From contig NZ_CP007202.1 of NCBI RefSeq assembly GCF_000941055.1, positions 1,732,001 to 1,796,000 on the forward strand: DNA of 64,000 bases. The letters run 5' to 3'. This DNA is from Siansivirga zeaxanthinifaciens CC-SAMT-1. GTDB lineage: Bacteria; Bacteroidota; Bacteroidia; Flavobacteriales; Flavobacteriaceae. The position numbers and the translations under genes are program-made. Within the stretch, counting starts at the first letter, position 1; every line of letters begins with the position of its first letter. The notes below the pieces were generated by a model, which was not told the DNA's origin, did no database searches, and was given only the letters and a program-made list of their open reading frames with translations. Of this stretch, positions 7,136 to 16,707 are shown in pieces.

Positions 7136-9391
7136 TTAATCCTCTTTTTTGTCTTCTCTAGGTCTTCTGTCATCACGACGATTATCACGTCCGCGATTAT
7201 CTCTACCTCTGTTATCACGTCCACCACGATCGTTGTTATCTCTTGGTGGTCTAGCAACATATCCTTCTGGTTTCTCTAGTAATGCTTTACGAGATACTTT
7301 TTCTTTACGTGTTTTAGGATCGACTCCAAAGTATTTCACGTTAAAAACATCGCCCATATTAACAACATCGGTAACATTTTCAGTACGTTCCCAAGCTAGT
7401 TCACTTACGTGTAATAAAACCTCATTTCCTGGAGCTTGTGTATATTCTACAACCGCACCAAAATCTAACATTTTAATAACTTTAACTTCGTAAGTACCAC
7501 CAACTTCTGGTTTAAACATTAAAGAATCAATTTTTGCTAATACAGCATCAATACCATCTTGGTTCGTTCCTAAAATTTCAACAATACCTTCCTCTGTTAC
7601 AGGATCTTCATTAATTACAATAGTAGTTTTAGTAGCTTTTTGTAACTCTTGAATTACTTTTCCTCCAGGTCCAATTAAAGCACCAATGTAAGCGTTAGGA
7701 ATTATTCTTGTAATCATTTTAGGAGCGTGTGGTTTCACATCGGCATTTGGTTGCGCAATAGTTTCAACCAGTTTTCCTAAAATATGTAAACGTCCAGCTT
7801 GAGCTTGTTTAAGTGCATTTACCAGAATTTCATAAGACAATCCTTTAACTTTAATGTCCATTTGGCAAGCCGTAATACCATCGGCAGTACCTGTAACTTT
7901 AAAGTCCATGTCACCTAAATGATCTTCATCACCTAAAATATCAGATAATACAGCGTATTTTCCAGTTTCAGTGTCTGTAATTAAACCCATTGCAATACCA
8001 GAAACAGGTTTTTTCATTGGTACACCAGCATCCATAAGTGCCATTGTACCAGCACAAACCGTTGCCATAGACGATGATCCGTTACTTTCTAATACTTCAG
8101 AAACAACTCTTACAGTATAAGCATAATCATCTGGAATCATCCCTTTTAAAGCACGTTGTGCTAAGTTTCCGTGACCAACTTCACGACGCGACGTTCCTCT
8201 TAGAGGACGTGCTTCACCAGTTGAAAAAGGAGGGAAGTTATAATGTAAATAGAAACGCTCTTCACCTTCAAACGATGGCATATCTATTTGGTTTGCTTCT
8301 CTGGAAGTACCTAATGTAACTGTGGCTAATGCTTGCGTTTCTCCACGAGTAAATATAGACGAACCGTGTGTAGAAGGTAAATAATCTACCTCACACCATA
8401 TAGGTCTAATATCTGTAGTTTTACGTCCGTCTAAACGTAAACCTTCATTTAATGTTAGGTCTCTAACGGCTTTTTTCTCTGCTTTGTAGAAATATTTAGA
8501 AACTAGATCTCCAAAATCTTCTAATTCTTCTTCAGTAAAGTTAGCTTTAACTTCTTCTTTAATAGCTTCAAAAGCAGCACTACGTTCGTGTTTAGAAGAC
8601 GCTTTTTTCGCTACAGCATAAACTTTATCGTAAGTTAAATCTAGAACTTTTTTTGCAAGCGCTTCATCTTCACGTTCTGGCTCATATTCGCGAGTTTCTT
8701 TTTTACCAAAAGCCTCAGCAAGTTTTACTTGAGCAGCACATTGTACTTTAATGGCATCGTGAGCAAATTTAATAGCTTCAACCATTTCTTCTTCCGAAAT
8801 CTCTTTCATTTCACCTTCAACCATCATAACAGAATCGGCAGAAGCACCAATAACCATATCAAAATCAGATTGCTCTAATTGTGCAAAGGTTGGATTTATA
8901 ATAAATTGACCATCAATACGGCCAACACGAACTTCAGAAATAGGCGTTTCAAAAGGCACATCACTTAATTGGATAGCAGCAGAAGCAGCTAAACCAGCTA
9001 AAGCATCGGGCATAACGTTTTCATCATGAGACATTAACTGTATCATAACTTGTGTTTCTGCATGGTAATCTTTTGGGAATAACGGACGTAAAACACGGTC
9101 TACCAAACGCATTGTTAACACCTCGCCATCACTAGGTCTTGCTTCTCTTTTAAAGAAACCACCAGGGTAACGACCTGCAGCAGCAAATTTCTCGCGATAA
9201 TCTACTGTTAACGGTAAGAAATCTATACCAGGACTTGCACTATAGTTAGAAACAACTGTACATAACAACATACAATTTCCCGACTGAACAACAACAGAAC
9301 CATGTGCCTGCTTTGCTAATTTTCCGGTTTCGAGAGAAATAGTTCTACCGTCACCAAGGTCAATAACCTCCTTAAAAACTTTTGGAATCAT
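7136..9391 (-). CDS. pnp: Polyribonucleotide nucleotidyltransferase (PNPase)
   Basis: A phosphorolytic 3'-5' exoribonuclease of 751 residues. The order is RNase PH domain 1 (about 10-140), a helical linker, RNase PH domain 2 (about 310-540, with the catalytic stretch [16 protein letters not shown]), a KH domain (about 545-605, [20 protein letters not shown], with GPGGK in the GxxG loop) and an S1 domain (about 615-690). The last 40 or so residues are a low-complexity tail of repeated GRDNR units rich in Arg, Asp and Gly. The ATG at 9391, starting [16 protein letters not shown], fits the family. The longer frame to 9481 would add an implausible His/Asn-rich leader. It lies downstream of rpsO, the classical rpsO-pnp order, but a terminator and a repeat element separate them. 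Confidence 0.97.
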   Translation of the reverse strand: MIPKVFKEVIDLGDGRTISLETGKLAKQAHGSVVVQSGNCMLLCTVVSNYSASPGIDFLPLTVDYREKFAAAGRYPGGFFKREARPSDGEVLTMRLVDRVLRPLFPKDYHAETQVMIQLMSHDENVMPDALAGLAASAAIQLSDVPFETPISEVRVGRIDGQFIINPTFAQLEQSDFDMVIGASADSVMMVEGEMKEISEEEMVEAIKFAHDAIKVQCAAQVKLAEAFGKKETREYEPEREDEALAKKVLDLTYDKVYAVAKKASSKHERSAAFEAIKEEVKANFTEEELEDFGDLVSKYFYKAEKKAVRDLTLNEGLRLDGRKTTDIRPIWCEVDYLPSTHGSSIFTRGETQALATVTLGTSREANQIDMPSFEGEERFYLHYNFPPFSTGEARPLRGTSRREVGHGNLAQRALKGMIPDDYAYTVRVVSEVLESNGSSSMATVCAGTMALMDAGVPMKKPVSGIAMGLITDTETGKYAVLSDILGDEDHLGDMDFKVTGTADGITACQMDIKVKGLSYEILVNALKQAQAGRLHILGKLVETIAQPNADVKPHAPKMITRIIPNAYIGALIGPGGKVIQELQKATKTTIVINEDPVTEEGIVEILGTNQDGIDAVLAKIDSLMFKPEVGGTYEVKVIKMLDFGAVVEYTQAPGNEVLLHVSELAWERTENVTDVVNMGDVFNVKYFGVDPKTRKEKVSRKALLEKPEGYVARPPRDNNDRGGRDNRGRDNRGRDNRRDDRRPREDKKED

Positions 9392-9523
9392 AATTTTTTT
9401 AATTCTAATTAAACAATGGTCGTTGTGTTGTTGTGTGTAGTTGTTGTGTGACCAATGAAAAACCGTAATTAGCTTCTTCAATTCGAAAATTTATACTCTT
9501 TTTCGATAGAGTTAATTTTTATG

Positions 9524-9651
9524 GCGTTCCCTAATCCTGAAAAAAGTTCAGGAATTAGGTCGGGCTTTTCGCTATATCTTTTTTAATTTCAACCACTTGC
9601 CAAGGCTGCGTGTTTAAAATTAAAAAAGGATGCCGCTGCAATCCCTAACGC
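9524..9651 (+). repeat. Structured intergenic repeat, copy 1
   Basis: The closing stem is GCGTT (9524-9528) / AACGC (9647-9651). Inside it are a first hairpin (CCTAATCCTGAA / TTCAGGAATTAGG), the core GTCGGGCTTTTCGCTATATC (9559-9578), a second stem (ATCTTTTTTAATTT / AAATTAAAAAAGGAT, about 9575-9632) and the end motif GCCGCTGCAATCCCT. It lies between rpsO and pnp, beyond the rpsO terminator. Related copies are at 20513, 57485 and 59938, all in the same orientation. Confidence 0.8.
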
Positions 9652-9655
9652 AAAA

Positions 9656-9685
9656 ACAAAAAAGAGGCCATAAAGCCTCTTTTTA
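9656..9685 (-). terminator. Terminator downstream of rpsO
   Basis: AGAGGC / GCCTCT stem (9663-9668 and 9675-9680) with A- and T-runs on either side, directly after the rpsO stop codon. Confidence 0.8.
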
Positions 9686-9955
9686 TTATTTTCTTAATCC
9701 TAATTCTTTTACGATTGCACGATATCTTAAGATATCTTTCTTCGTTAAGTAATCTAGTAAAGCACGACGCTTACCTACTAGTTTTACTAAAGAACGCTCA
9801 GTATTATAATCTTTACGATTCTTTTTTAAGTGCTCTGTTAAGTGATTAATTCTGTGCGTAAATAACGCGATTTGTCCTTCTGCACTTCCAGTATCGTTTG
9901 CTCCTTTACCGTGTTTTGCGAAGATTTCTTCTTTTACTTCTTTTGCTAAATACAT
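9686..9955 (-). CDS. rpsO: 30S ribosomal protein S15
   Basis: An 89-residue primary 16S rRNA-binding protein of the small-subunit platform. The full-length family match runs from MYLAKEVKEEIFAKHG through GSAEGQIALFTHRINHLTEHLKKN (with the conserved His and RNA-contacting helix) to the C-terminal KRRALLDYLTKKDILRYRAIVKELGLRK. It is transcribed alone from a clear TATATTTG promoter, with a 5'-terminal hairpin in the leader that may serve autoregulation. It is followed by its own terminator. Confidence 0.98.
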   Translation of the reverse strand: MYLAKEVKEEIFAKHGKGANDTGSAEGQIALFTHRINHLTEHLKKNRKDYNTERSLVKLVGKRRALLDYLTKKDILRYRAIVKELGLRK

Positions 9956-9987
9956 GCTAATATTATTGTAAATAATTGTTATGTAAC

Positions 9988-10004
9988 CGAAAGGCTATCT
10001 TTCG
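9988..10004 (-). promoter_or_regulatory. Hairpin at the 5' end of the rpsO leader
   Basis: A perfect 6-bp stem, CGAAAG / CTTTCG, with a 5-base loop lies at or just after the predicted transcription start. S15 represses its own translation by binding structured leaders in several phyla, so this is a candidate autoregulatory site. This is inference from position and family knowledge. Confidence 0.4.
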
Positions 10005-10009
10005 AGCGG

Positions 10010-10017
10010 CAAATATA
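10010..10017 (-). promoter_or_regulatory. -7 promoter element of rpsO
   Basis: TATATTTG on the minus strand, a full match to TAnnTTTG, about 55 bases upstream of the rpsO ATG. Confidence 0.65.
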
Positions 10018-10082
10018 ATGCTTTTAAGTTGAAAGTTGAAAACTTTGTTGGCTTTATTTCCACTTAAAACTAAAGTTAATAC

Positions 10083-10940
10083 TTAGGCTCTTAAAGGCTG
10101 ATTTAATATTAAATCTAAATATTGATTTACCTTATTTTTTAGTTGTTTTCTAACAGTAATAAAATCTAGAAAACCATGTTCTAATAAAAACTCGGCAGTT
10201 TGGAAACCTTCAGGTAGTTCTTTTCCTGTGGTATCTCTAACAATTCTAGGTCCTGCAAAACCAATTAAAGCACCAGGCTCGCTAATATTTATATCACCTA
10301 ACATAGCAAAAGAGGCAGTTGTACCACCTGTTGTTGGGTCGGTACATAAGGAAATGTAAGGTATTTGGGCATCGGCTAATTGTGCTAATTTTACAGATGT
10401 TTTAGCCAATTGCATTAACGATAATGCGGCTTCCATCATACGAGCACCACCAGACTTAGAGATAACCATTAATGGGATGTTGTTTTTTAGAGAATAATCG
10501 GCTGCACGTGCAATTTTTTCACCTACAACGCTACCCATCGATCCGCCAATAAAAGCAAAATCCATACAGGCAACTACTAAATCTTTCCCTTTAGATTTGC
10601 CAACCCCAACGCGCACGGCATCTTTTAAATTTGTTTTATTTTGTGCCGCTTTTAAACGGTCTGGATATTTTTTTGTATCCACAAATTTAAGCGGATCTTT
10701 AGATTCTAAATTAGCATCTAATTCTTTAAATTCATTATTATCAAAAAGAATTTCAAAATATTCTTTACTTCCAATACGAACATGATAGCCATCTTCCGGA
10801 CTTACGTAAAAGTTTTTTTCTAATTCTTCGGCATCAACTATTTTACCAGTTGGAGATTTGTACCACAACCCTTTAGGGGTGTCTTTTTTCTCTTCTGTAG
10901 TTGTTGTAATTCCTGCTGTTTTTCTCTTAAACCAAGACAT
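10083..10940 (-). CDS. accD: Acetyl-CoA carboxylase carboxyltransferase subunit beta
   Basis: The beta half of the carboxyltransferase that makes malonyl-CoA for fatty-acid synthesis; 285 residues. The crotonase-like core is clear ([23 protein letters not shown], then [39 protein letters not shown] and [10 protein letters not shown]). The N-terminal region keeps the length and pattern of the zinc ribbon ([19 protein letters not shown] and FYVSPED), but all four expected cysteines are replaced: Cys-x-x-Cys reads KSPTG and VSPED. It is on the same strand as fbaA, about 275 bases downstream, with a terminator between. The gap 10941-11167 is AT-rich and may hold its promoter; no other feature was seen. 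Confidence 0.95.
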   Translation of the reverse strand: MSWFKRKTAGITTTTEEKKDTPKGLWYKSPTGKIVDAEELEKNFYVSPEDGYHVRIGSKEYFEILFDNNEFKELDANLESKDPLKFVDTKKYPDRLKAAQNKTNLKDAVRVGVGKSKGKDLVVACMDFAFIGGSMGSVVGEKIARAADYSLKNNIPLMVISKSGGARMMEAALSLMQLAKTSVKLAQLADAQIPYISLCTDPTTGGTTASFAMLGDINISEPGALIGFAGPRIVRDTTGKELPEGFQTAEFLLEHGFLDFITVRKQLKNKVNQYLDLILNQPLRA

Positions 10941-11167
10941 ATTGATTTGCTATTTTTAGTTTATACCGACCTTGTTTTTTAAGTCAGAGTTGGTTGAATT
11001 TTAAATTTTAAGTTACAAAAAAACCGGTATTGGTTTTCTATATTTGGCATAAAGCCTGTTGGCAAAATTAAGTCTTTTTTTAATTTTGAGGTAATACGAA
11101 GAGGCTTTTATTCTTGATTTTTTTTAATTTTTTTTGAAAAACCATCGTTTTTGTGAGGGTTTTAAGC

Positions 11168-11203
11168 AAAAAAAAAGCTTTGCGTAAACAAAGCCTTTTT
11201 TTA
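11168..11203 (-). terminator. Terminator downstream of fbaA
   Basis: Stem AAAAAAGCTTTG / CAAAGCCTTTTTT with a short loop and a T-run on the minus strand, 13 bases after the fbaA stop. Confidence 0.8.
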
Positions 11204-11215
11204 AGTAATTTATTT

Positions 11216-12283
11216 TTATAACGTATTTACGTTGTTTAAATCTTCAAATGCTTGTTTTAAACGCTCTATAAAAGTTACTTCACCAGAACGTAACCAAACA
11301 CGTGGATCGTAATATTTTTTGTTTGGAGAATCTTCGCCTTCAGGATTTCCAATTTGACCTTTTAAATACGCTGCTTTTTCACTCATATAATCACGAATAC
11401 CAGACATGAAAGCATATTGTAAATCGGTATCAATATTCATTTTTACAACACCGTAGCTTATTCCTTCGCGAATTTCTTCAACCGTCGATCCAGAACCACC
11501 ATGGAATACGAAATCTATATGGTTATGTCCAACACCGTATTTTTCTGAAATATAATCTTGTGAGTTTTTTAAGATTTTCGGAGTTAATTTCACATTTCCT
11601 GGTTTGTAAACACCATGTACGTTACCAAAAGCAGCTGCAATAGTAAACTGGTCACTTACTTTGCTTAATTCTTCGTAAGCATATGCTACTTCTTCTGGTT
11701 GTGTGTATAGTTTAGAGTCGTCTACATCACTGTTGTCAACGCCATCTTCTTCACCACCTGTAATACCTAATTCTATTTCTAAAGTCATGCCCATTTTAGA
11801 CATTCTTTCTAAATAAGTTTTGCAAATTTCAATGTTTTCTTCAATTGGCTCTTCAGAAAGGTCAATCATATGCGAACTAAATAAAGATTTTCCTGTTTCA
11901 GCATAGTGTTTTTCACTCGCATCAAGTAAACCGTCAATCCAAGGTAAAAGTTTTTTAGCACAGTGGTCTGTATGTAATATTACAGGCACGCCATAAGCTT
12001 CAGCTAAAGTATGAACGTGTTTTGCTCCAGCAATAGCACCGGCTATGGCTGCTTTTTGACCTTCATTGCTTAATCCTTTTCCTGCGTTGAATTGAGCACC
12101 TCCGTTAGAAAATTGAATAATTACGGGAGCATTTAAAGCTGCAGCAGTTTCTAAAACGCCGTTTATTGTATCAGATCCTATTACGTTTACGGCTGGTAAT
12201 GCAAATCCTTTTTCTTTAGCAAGTTTAAAAATGGCTTGCACTTCTTTGCCTGTAGCAACTCCTGGTTTAATGTTGTGTCCCAT
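11216..12283 (-). CDS. fbaA: Class II fructose-bisphosphate aldolase
   Basis: A zinc-dependent aldolase that splits fructose 1,6-bisphosphate in glycolysis and gluconeogenesis; 355 residues, the usual size of the E. coli FbaA subgroup. Visible are the N-terminal GVATGKEVQAIFKLAKEKGFALPAVNV, the zinc-binding VILHTDHCAK (His-x-Asp-His), SHMIDLSEEP, LEIELGITGGEEDGVD, AFGNVHGVYKPGNV, FVFHGGSGST and the phosphate-binding KMNIDTDLQYA. I chose the ATG at 12283 (MGHNIKPG). The frame extends to 12331, but the extra 16 residues are absent from the family. A single gene with its own terminator. Confidence 0.96.
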   Translation of the reverse strand: MGHNIKPGVATGKEVQAIFKLAKEKGFALPAVNVIGSDTINGVLETAAALNAPVIIQFSNGGAQFNAGKGLSNEGQKAAIAGAIAGAKHVHTLAEAYGVPVILHTDHCAKKLLPWIDGLLDASEKHYAETGKSLFSSHMIDLSEEPIEENIEICKTYLERMSKMGMTLEIELGITGGEEDGVDNSDVDDSKLYTQPEEVAYAYEELSKVSDQFTIAAAFGNVHGVYKPGNVKLTPKILKNSQDYISEKYGVGHNHIDFVFHGGSGSTVEEIREGISYGVVKMNIDTDLQYAFMSGIRDYMSEKAAYLKGQIGNPEGEDSPNKKYYDPRVWLRSGEVTFIERLKQAFEDLNNVNTL

Positions 12284-12415
12284 ATTGTATTGAATTTTTG
12301 TTTTTAGTTTGTATGATTCAAAAGTAATCAATTTTTGAATAAATATGCTTGGTTTTTAGTCTTGAAATTAGAAAAACTATACTAAAACGTTATAGTTTTT
12401 TTAATAAAAACACGA

Positions 12416-14998
12416 TTAAAATGGATAGTTTATACCTATGTTATAAACGGCATTCGCAAAATTATAGTCATTAAACCATCTGTTTTGATCTTGGTAGGCT
12501 GGGTCGTAGGTTTTAAATCCTACATCGAATCTAAAAACAAAGAAATTAAAATCGTATCGCAATCCAAAACCAGTACCAATAGCAATATTTTCTAACGATT
12601 TCAATCCCTTAAAAGAGGTGTTTTCATTGAAAAGGAAATCGTATACTTTAGAAAATTCACCTACATTCCAAATGTTTCCAGCATCAACAAATACGGCGCC
12701 TTCAAAAGCTCCAAAAAGTTTAACGCGATGTTCTAAGTTAAATGCTAATTTAAAATTAGCCTCGTTAAAATCGTTAAAATTGTTGCTGTCTCCAGGTCCT
12801 AATCCGTAAGGTTTCCATGCCCTGTTATCGTTCGCTCCACCTGCAAAGTAACTTTTCGAAAATGGAATTGTTGTAGAATTACCTAATGGAATACCAATTC
12901 CTGCAAACGCTCTAAAAGCAAGTGTGTTAGAATCGTTTAAATTAAAATATTTTATATACGTTAAATCTGTTTTAATGTATTGTGAAAAAGGAACATTAAA
13001 AAGTTCATAGGAACCCTGGTCGTCTTTATTTAAATCTAGGCTTTTAGAAAGGGCTCTTAAACCATTTCCTGCCAATTCGATTTTTCCTTTAAAAATTGAA
13101 AAATCTTTATCGGCTAAACTTTCACGGTTATCAACCGTGAAGCTGTAATTACTCGAAATTATAAGGTTGTCCTGTGTTAAGCGATCTTTTCGGGTAATAA
13201 TGTTATTTACTGTTTGAAATTCATTATCGGCACTTGTTAAATCGGTTAAACCTAAAATAACTTCCAGAGCAAATAAATCGGCTCCCGATAAATCTGCTTC
13301 AACCGTGGATTTAATTAAGTCACCATTGGCATCTACATAAGTGGGGTTTTTGTTGTGAATAGAAGCAATATCGTTTAGTGTGTTGTATGAACTGGGGTAG
13401 ATATCGAAATAATTTTCTGTGTTTTTATTAAGAATGTATTGAATGTTAAAAACATCTACTTCGTTAGTAACTGTTCTTGAAGGTTGCCATCTGTAATTAA
13501 ATTTGCCACTAAATGTTTGTTTATCTAACCCAATGTTTGTTTGTGATGTACTCGCTATACTAATGCGCGTACTGGGCGACATATACTTCGGAATAATTTT
13601 TTCTGTGTTAAATGGAAAAAAGAATCGTGGTATAGTAAGTTTTAAGTCCACACCAAATTCGTTAATATCAAAAAACGGATCGTCTACATTGTTTTTATCT
13701 TTTGAAGCACCAATCGATCCAATGGCCGATAGTTGTAAAGTCTCGGCTCCTCTAAAAATGTTTCTAATTAATAAACTAGGATTTAATGAAAACCCAACGG
13801 TTTGTATGTTACTCTGTGATACATCGGCACTGAAACCTAAACTAAAATTTTTAAGTGGTGTTAGCCTTATGGTATCGGTAAGTGTGTAATTTTCGTTTTC
13901 TATATACTCTATACTAGGATATTTAAAAGTACGAAGTTCATTAATATGCCTGTAGGTTAGCGTACGGTCGTTGTCTTTAAAAATAGAACCCGGGTTAGTA
14001 AATATAGCATCTGTAAGTGCCTTGGGGCGGTATTTTAACTTGTTGTAACTGTAAATTTTAAAGCCTTTGTAAAATGCAGAATCCTGAAAAGGTTTGTTTC
14101 TGTTTTCATAGGAGTAATCAGTTACAATATTTACATCTTTAATTTTGTAAATATGAAAAGGCACTCTTTTGGAAGAATCTTTAGTTCGTATAATTCGGTC
14201 TTGAATTTGAAGGTCAATATTTATTTTACTGCCTTTACCAATGGTGTCCATTTCGAAAGTAATGTAATCTTGCTCGAAATGATACACCCCAGAATTTCTT
14301 AATTGATCGGTTATTCTGTAGCGCTCCTGTTCGAAGTTTTTTGTTTTATACTGGTCGTTAGACTTTATAAGGCTTCCTCTTTTAATGTTTCGGTTGTAAA
14401 TAGAATCTATTACTAGCGATTTTATTATTTCTGTAATGGTGTCTATTAAAAAAGGAGTTCCCGTTTCTATTTCGTATGCTACTTCGGCACGCTTATTTTC
14501 CTGCTTATTGATGCTGTAATTGGTTGTTACGTTAAACCAGCCATTGTTTATATAATAATCTTTTAATCTTTTAGCCGATTTTTTAGATTTATCTTCACTA
14601 ACAATTACGGGCGCTTCACCGGTTCTTTTTAGCCAATTGTTTAACCCTCTTCGGGTTTCAACGTCCTTATCTAATTGTTTTCTCGATAATAATTTCGTTT
14701 TCCATTTTAATTTTTCTGGATTGTTATAAATTCTTTCTTGTAAAATAGAATCAATATTAGGTCTTGCTAAATTGTAAATATGTAGTCGAATAGGAGCACC
14801 AATTAGCGGTAAGGACGTATTTGGTTTTTGGTATAAAAGGTTATTTATTGTTTCCGATTTATCCTTTTTTCCATTAACCAATACCGTGTTTTCGGTGAGT
14901 AAATAATCGGTTTCCGAAACACGTTTAACAGCATCACAAGCAAACAATGTGATTGTGATAAAAATAAATACTGCCGTTTTGTAAGTTGCTTGTTTCAA
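12416..14998 (-). CDS. tamL: TamL-type BamA/TamA-family outer-membrane lipoprotein
   Basis: An 860-residue Omp85-superfamily protein. It starts with a lipoprotein signal peptide (lipobox LFAC, Cys about residue 21), which separates the Bacteroidota TamL group from ordinary BamA or TamA. POTRA-like segments occupy about residues 30-330. The C-terminal barrel (about 400-860) includes the Omp85 motif region FAGGANDNRAWKPYGLGPG and ends in NIGINYPF, with a terminal aromatic residue. TamL works with TamB in outer-membrane protein or lipid insertion, and in Bacteroidota it may partner with a TamB homologue; none is in this window. It is divergent from the methyltransferase gene at 15251, a common neighbour in this family. 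The 14999-15250 gap is very AT-rich and presumably holds both promoters. Confidence 0.9.
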   Translation of the reverse strand: MKQATYKTAVFIFITITLFACDAVKRVSETDYLLTENTVLVNGKKDKSETINNLLYQKPNTSLPLIGAPIRLHIYNLARPNIDSILQERIYNNPEKLKWKTKLLSRKQLDKDVETRRGLNNWLKRTGEAPVIVSEDKSKKSAKRLKDYYINNGWFNVTTNYSINKQENKRAEVAYEIETGTPFLIDTITEIIKSLVIDSIYNRNIKRGSLIKSNDQYKTKNFEQERYRITDQLRNSGVYHFEQDYITFEMDTIGKGSKINIDLQIQDRIIRTKDSSKRVPFHIYKIKDVNIVTDYSYENRNKPFQDSAFYKGFKIYSYNKLKYRPKALTDAIFTNPGSIFKDNDRTLTYRHINELRTFKYPSIEYIENENYTLTDTIRLTPLKNFSLGFSADVSQSNIQTVGFSLNPSLLIRNIFRGAETLQLSAIGSIGASKDKNNVDDPFFDINEFGVDLKLTIPRFFFPFNTEKIIPKYMSPSTRISIASTSQTNIGLDKQTFSGKFNYRWQPSRTVTNEVDVFNIQYILNKNTENYFDIYPSSYNTLNDIASIHNKNPTYVDANGDLIKSTVEADLSGADLFALEVILGLTDLTSADNEFQTVNNIITRKDRLTQDNLIISSNYSFTVDNRESLADKDFSIFKGKIELAGNGLRALSKSLDLNKDDQGSYELFNVPFSQYIKTDLTYIKYFNLNDSNTLAFRAFAGIGIPLGNSTTIPFSKSYFAGGANDNRAWKPYGLGPGDSNNFNDFNEANFKLAFNLEHRVKLFGAFEGAVFVDAGNIWNVGEFSKVYDFLFNENTSFKGLKSLENIAIGTGFGLRYDFNFFVFRFDVGFKTYDPAYQDQNRWFNDYNFANAVYNIGINYPF

Positions 14999-15250
14999 AT
15001 GGAATTACTATTTATCGGATTAAGCTAAAAAAAGATGTTCCTTTAAAATATAAATATTAAAATGAATTAATAATATTTCAAAAATACATTATTTCGGGTG
15101 TTTTTCTTTGTTTTTTTATTTCAGTTCTTAGTTTTTGTTTATTTATAATTTTAAGTGCCCTTTAAAATATGATAATCAAAAAATAATTACTCTTTTTAAC
15201 TACAAAAGCGCTCTATTTTTTATTTCTTTACCATTATAAAACAAATTAAA

Positions 15251-15970
15251 ATGCTTTCTAAAAGTCAGATTAAATTAATTACCAGTTTAAAGCAGAAAAA
15301 ATATAGAGTACAACACGGACTTTTTGTTGTAGAAGGGGTTAAAACAATAAACGAATTGTTAAAATCTCATTTACAAATGCATCGTCTTTATACGACCGAG
15401 ACTTTCAATATTGATGCCAAACTGGAAGTTTTAATTACAGAATCTGAATTAAAAAAAATAAGCTTTTTAACAACTCCCAATACAGCTTTAGCCGTTTTTG
15501 AAATTCCGAAGCCAAAAAAAATACAAGAAAATAGTTTAATAGTTGCTTTAGATGCTGTAAGAGATCCTGGTAATTTAGGAACCATTATCAGGCTATGCGA
15601 TTGGTTTGGTATAAGCGATTTGGTTTGTAGTACAGAAACGGTAGATTGTTTTAACCCGAAAGTTGTGCAAGCCACAATGGGGTCTATAACCCGAGTTAAT
15701 ATTAGTTATTTAGATTTAAATCAGTTTTTGTCTGATACCAAACTTCCTGTTTTTGGAGCCTTTATGGAAGGTGCTAATGTTTACGAAACAACATTAATTA
15801 ATAAAGGTGTTTTGGTAATGGGTAATGAAGCTAATGGTATTTCTAAAACCATTGAAGCCTTAATTAACAACAAAATTTCGATTCCTAGATTTGGTAATAT
15901 TCAAGCTACAGAAAGTTTAAATGTAGCAACGGCCACAGCTATTTTATTAAGCGAATTTAAAAGGCGTTAA
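15251..15970 (+). CDS. SpoU/TrmH-family RNA 2'-O-methyltransferase
   Basis: A 239-residue SAM-dependent methyltransferase of the SPOUT class, likely acting on rRNA. A substrate-binding N-terminal domain (about 1-85, LITSLKQKKYRVQHGLFVVEGVK) precedes the knotted catalytic domain with its motifs: VALDAVRDPGNLGTIIRLCD (motif 1), VLVMGNEANGISK (motif 2) and IPRFGNIQATESLNVATATA (motif 3). Closest known types are RlmB and the TrmH-like rRNA methyltransferases; the target base cannot be told from the sequence. It stops only 4 bases before the end of the convergent porT gene. Confidence 0.92.
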   Translation: MLSKSQIKLITSLKQKKYRVQHGLFVVEGVKTINELLKSHLQMHRLYTTETFNIDAKLEVLITESELKKISFLTTPNTALAVFEIPKPKKIQENSLIVALDAVRDPGNLGTIIRLCDWFGISDLVCSTETVDCFNPKVVQATMGSITRVNISYLDLNQFLSDTKLPVFGAFMEGANVYETTLINKGVLVMGNEANGISKTIEALINNKISIPRFGNIQATESLNVATATAILLSEFKRR

Positions 15971-15974
15971 GCTA

Positions 15975-16703
15975 TTATTGAAACGTAAAGTTTATAAACA
16001 CACCTCTAGTTTTCATGCTGTTTATATTGCTGGTCCAAGGGCTGTTTGGGTCTTTGTCTCTAACTAACTCATCGTTTATAGCAAAGAGGCCGCGAATGGA
16101 AGGTGTAAACTTAAAATTATATAAGTACAAATCGATACCAAAACCAAGTTCGTAAAAAAGCATGTTCTTTTTGGTTCTAAATTGCCCGTTACTGTTGTCG
16201 TTAGGGTTTGATTCGTTGCTCGATAAATTTAATGCCGTAGAAAAACCACCAACAATAAAAGGTTTAAAGTTGTTAATACGTTTGGTTGATATTTTTACCA
16301 AAAGCGGCACATGAATATAGGTCGATTTTACCTCGCGCGTTAAATCTGCTTCAGTAATAGCGCTTCCATTAAAATAACTTTCACTGTAATATAATTCTCG
16401 AGTCGTAATAAACAAACCAGGTTCTAAACGTAAATCTACATAATTGTTAACGCGAAGATTACCTATTAAACCCACACTAAAGCCGGGGCTTGTTTTTACA
16501 TAAATATCTCTAAGGTCTTCGTTATAGTCGAAATTAAAATCGTAGTTATTAATTCCTAAAAAATAACCCCAACGCAATAAATTATTATCGGTGCTACCAC
16601 GACCTTGATTAGCATCATAAGTTACCTTTTCTCTTTTAAATAATTGAGCGTTAGAAGTTTGGATAACAAATAAAAGTGATAATAAGGCAAAAATATGCTT
16701 CAT
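15975..16703 (-). CDS. porT: PorT-family outer-membrane barrel, type IX secretion
   Basis: A 242-residue protein with a signal peptide (MKHIFALLSLLFVIQTSNAQ) and a predicted 8-strand barrel like PorT/SprT, a component needed for type IX secretion and gliding. Recognisable stretches are LLRWGYFLGINNYDFNF, VGLIGNLRVNNYVDLRLEPGL and YIHVPLLVKIS. The start at 16703 is preferred because it begins the signal peptide; the frame itself opens at 16736 inside ubiE. It follows ubiE by 4 bases, and the ubiE-porT order is conserved in gliding flavobacteria, which supports the call. It is probably an operon with ubiE. Other T9SS core genes (porK-N, sov) are not in the window. Confidence 0.88.
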   Translation of the reverse strand: MKHIFALLSLLFVIQTSNAQLFKREKVTYDANQGRGSTDNNLLRWGYFLGINNYDFNFDYNEDLRDIYVKTSPGFSVGLIGNLRVNNYVDLRLEPGLFITTRELYYSESYFNGSAITEADLTREVKSTYIHVPLLVKISTKRINNFKPFIVGGFSTALNLSSNESNPNDNSNGQFRTKKNMLFYELGFGIDLYLYNFKFTPSIRGLFAINDELVRDKDPNSPWTSNINSMKTRGVFINFTFQ

Positions 16704-16707
16704 AGTT

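Noticed and set aside
7000-7260. Minus-strand ORF of 86 codons overlapping the end of pnp
   Set aside because: Different frame of pnp running through the terminator hairpin; no family features.
7149-7493. Plus-strand ORF of 114 codons antisense to the pnp 3' end
   Set aside because: It mirrors the Arg/Asp/Gly-rich tail of PNPase, has low-complexity Ser/Leu/Arg composition and no start context; a shadow of the real gene.
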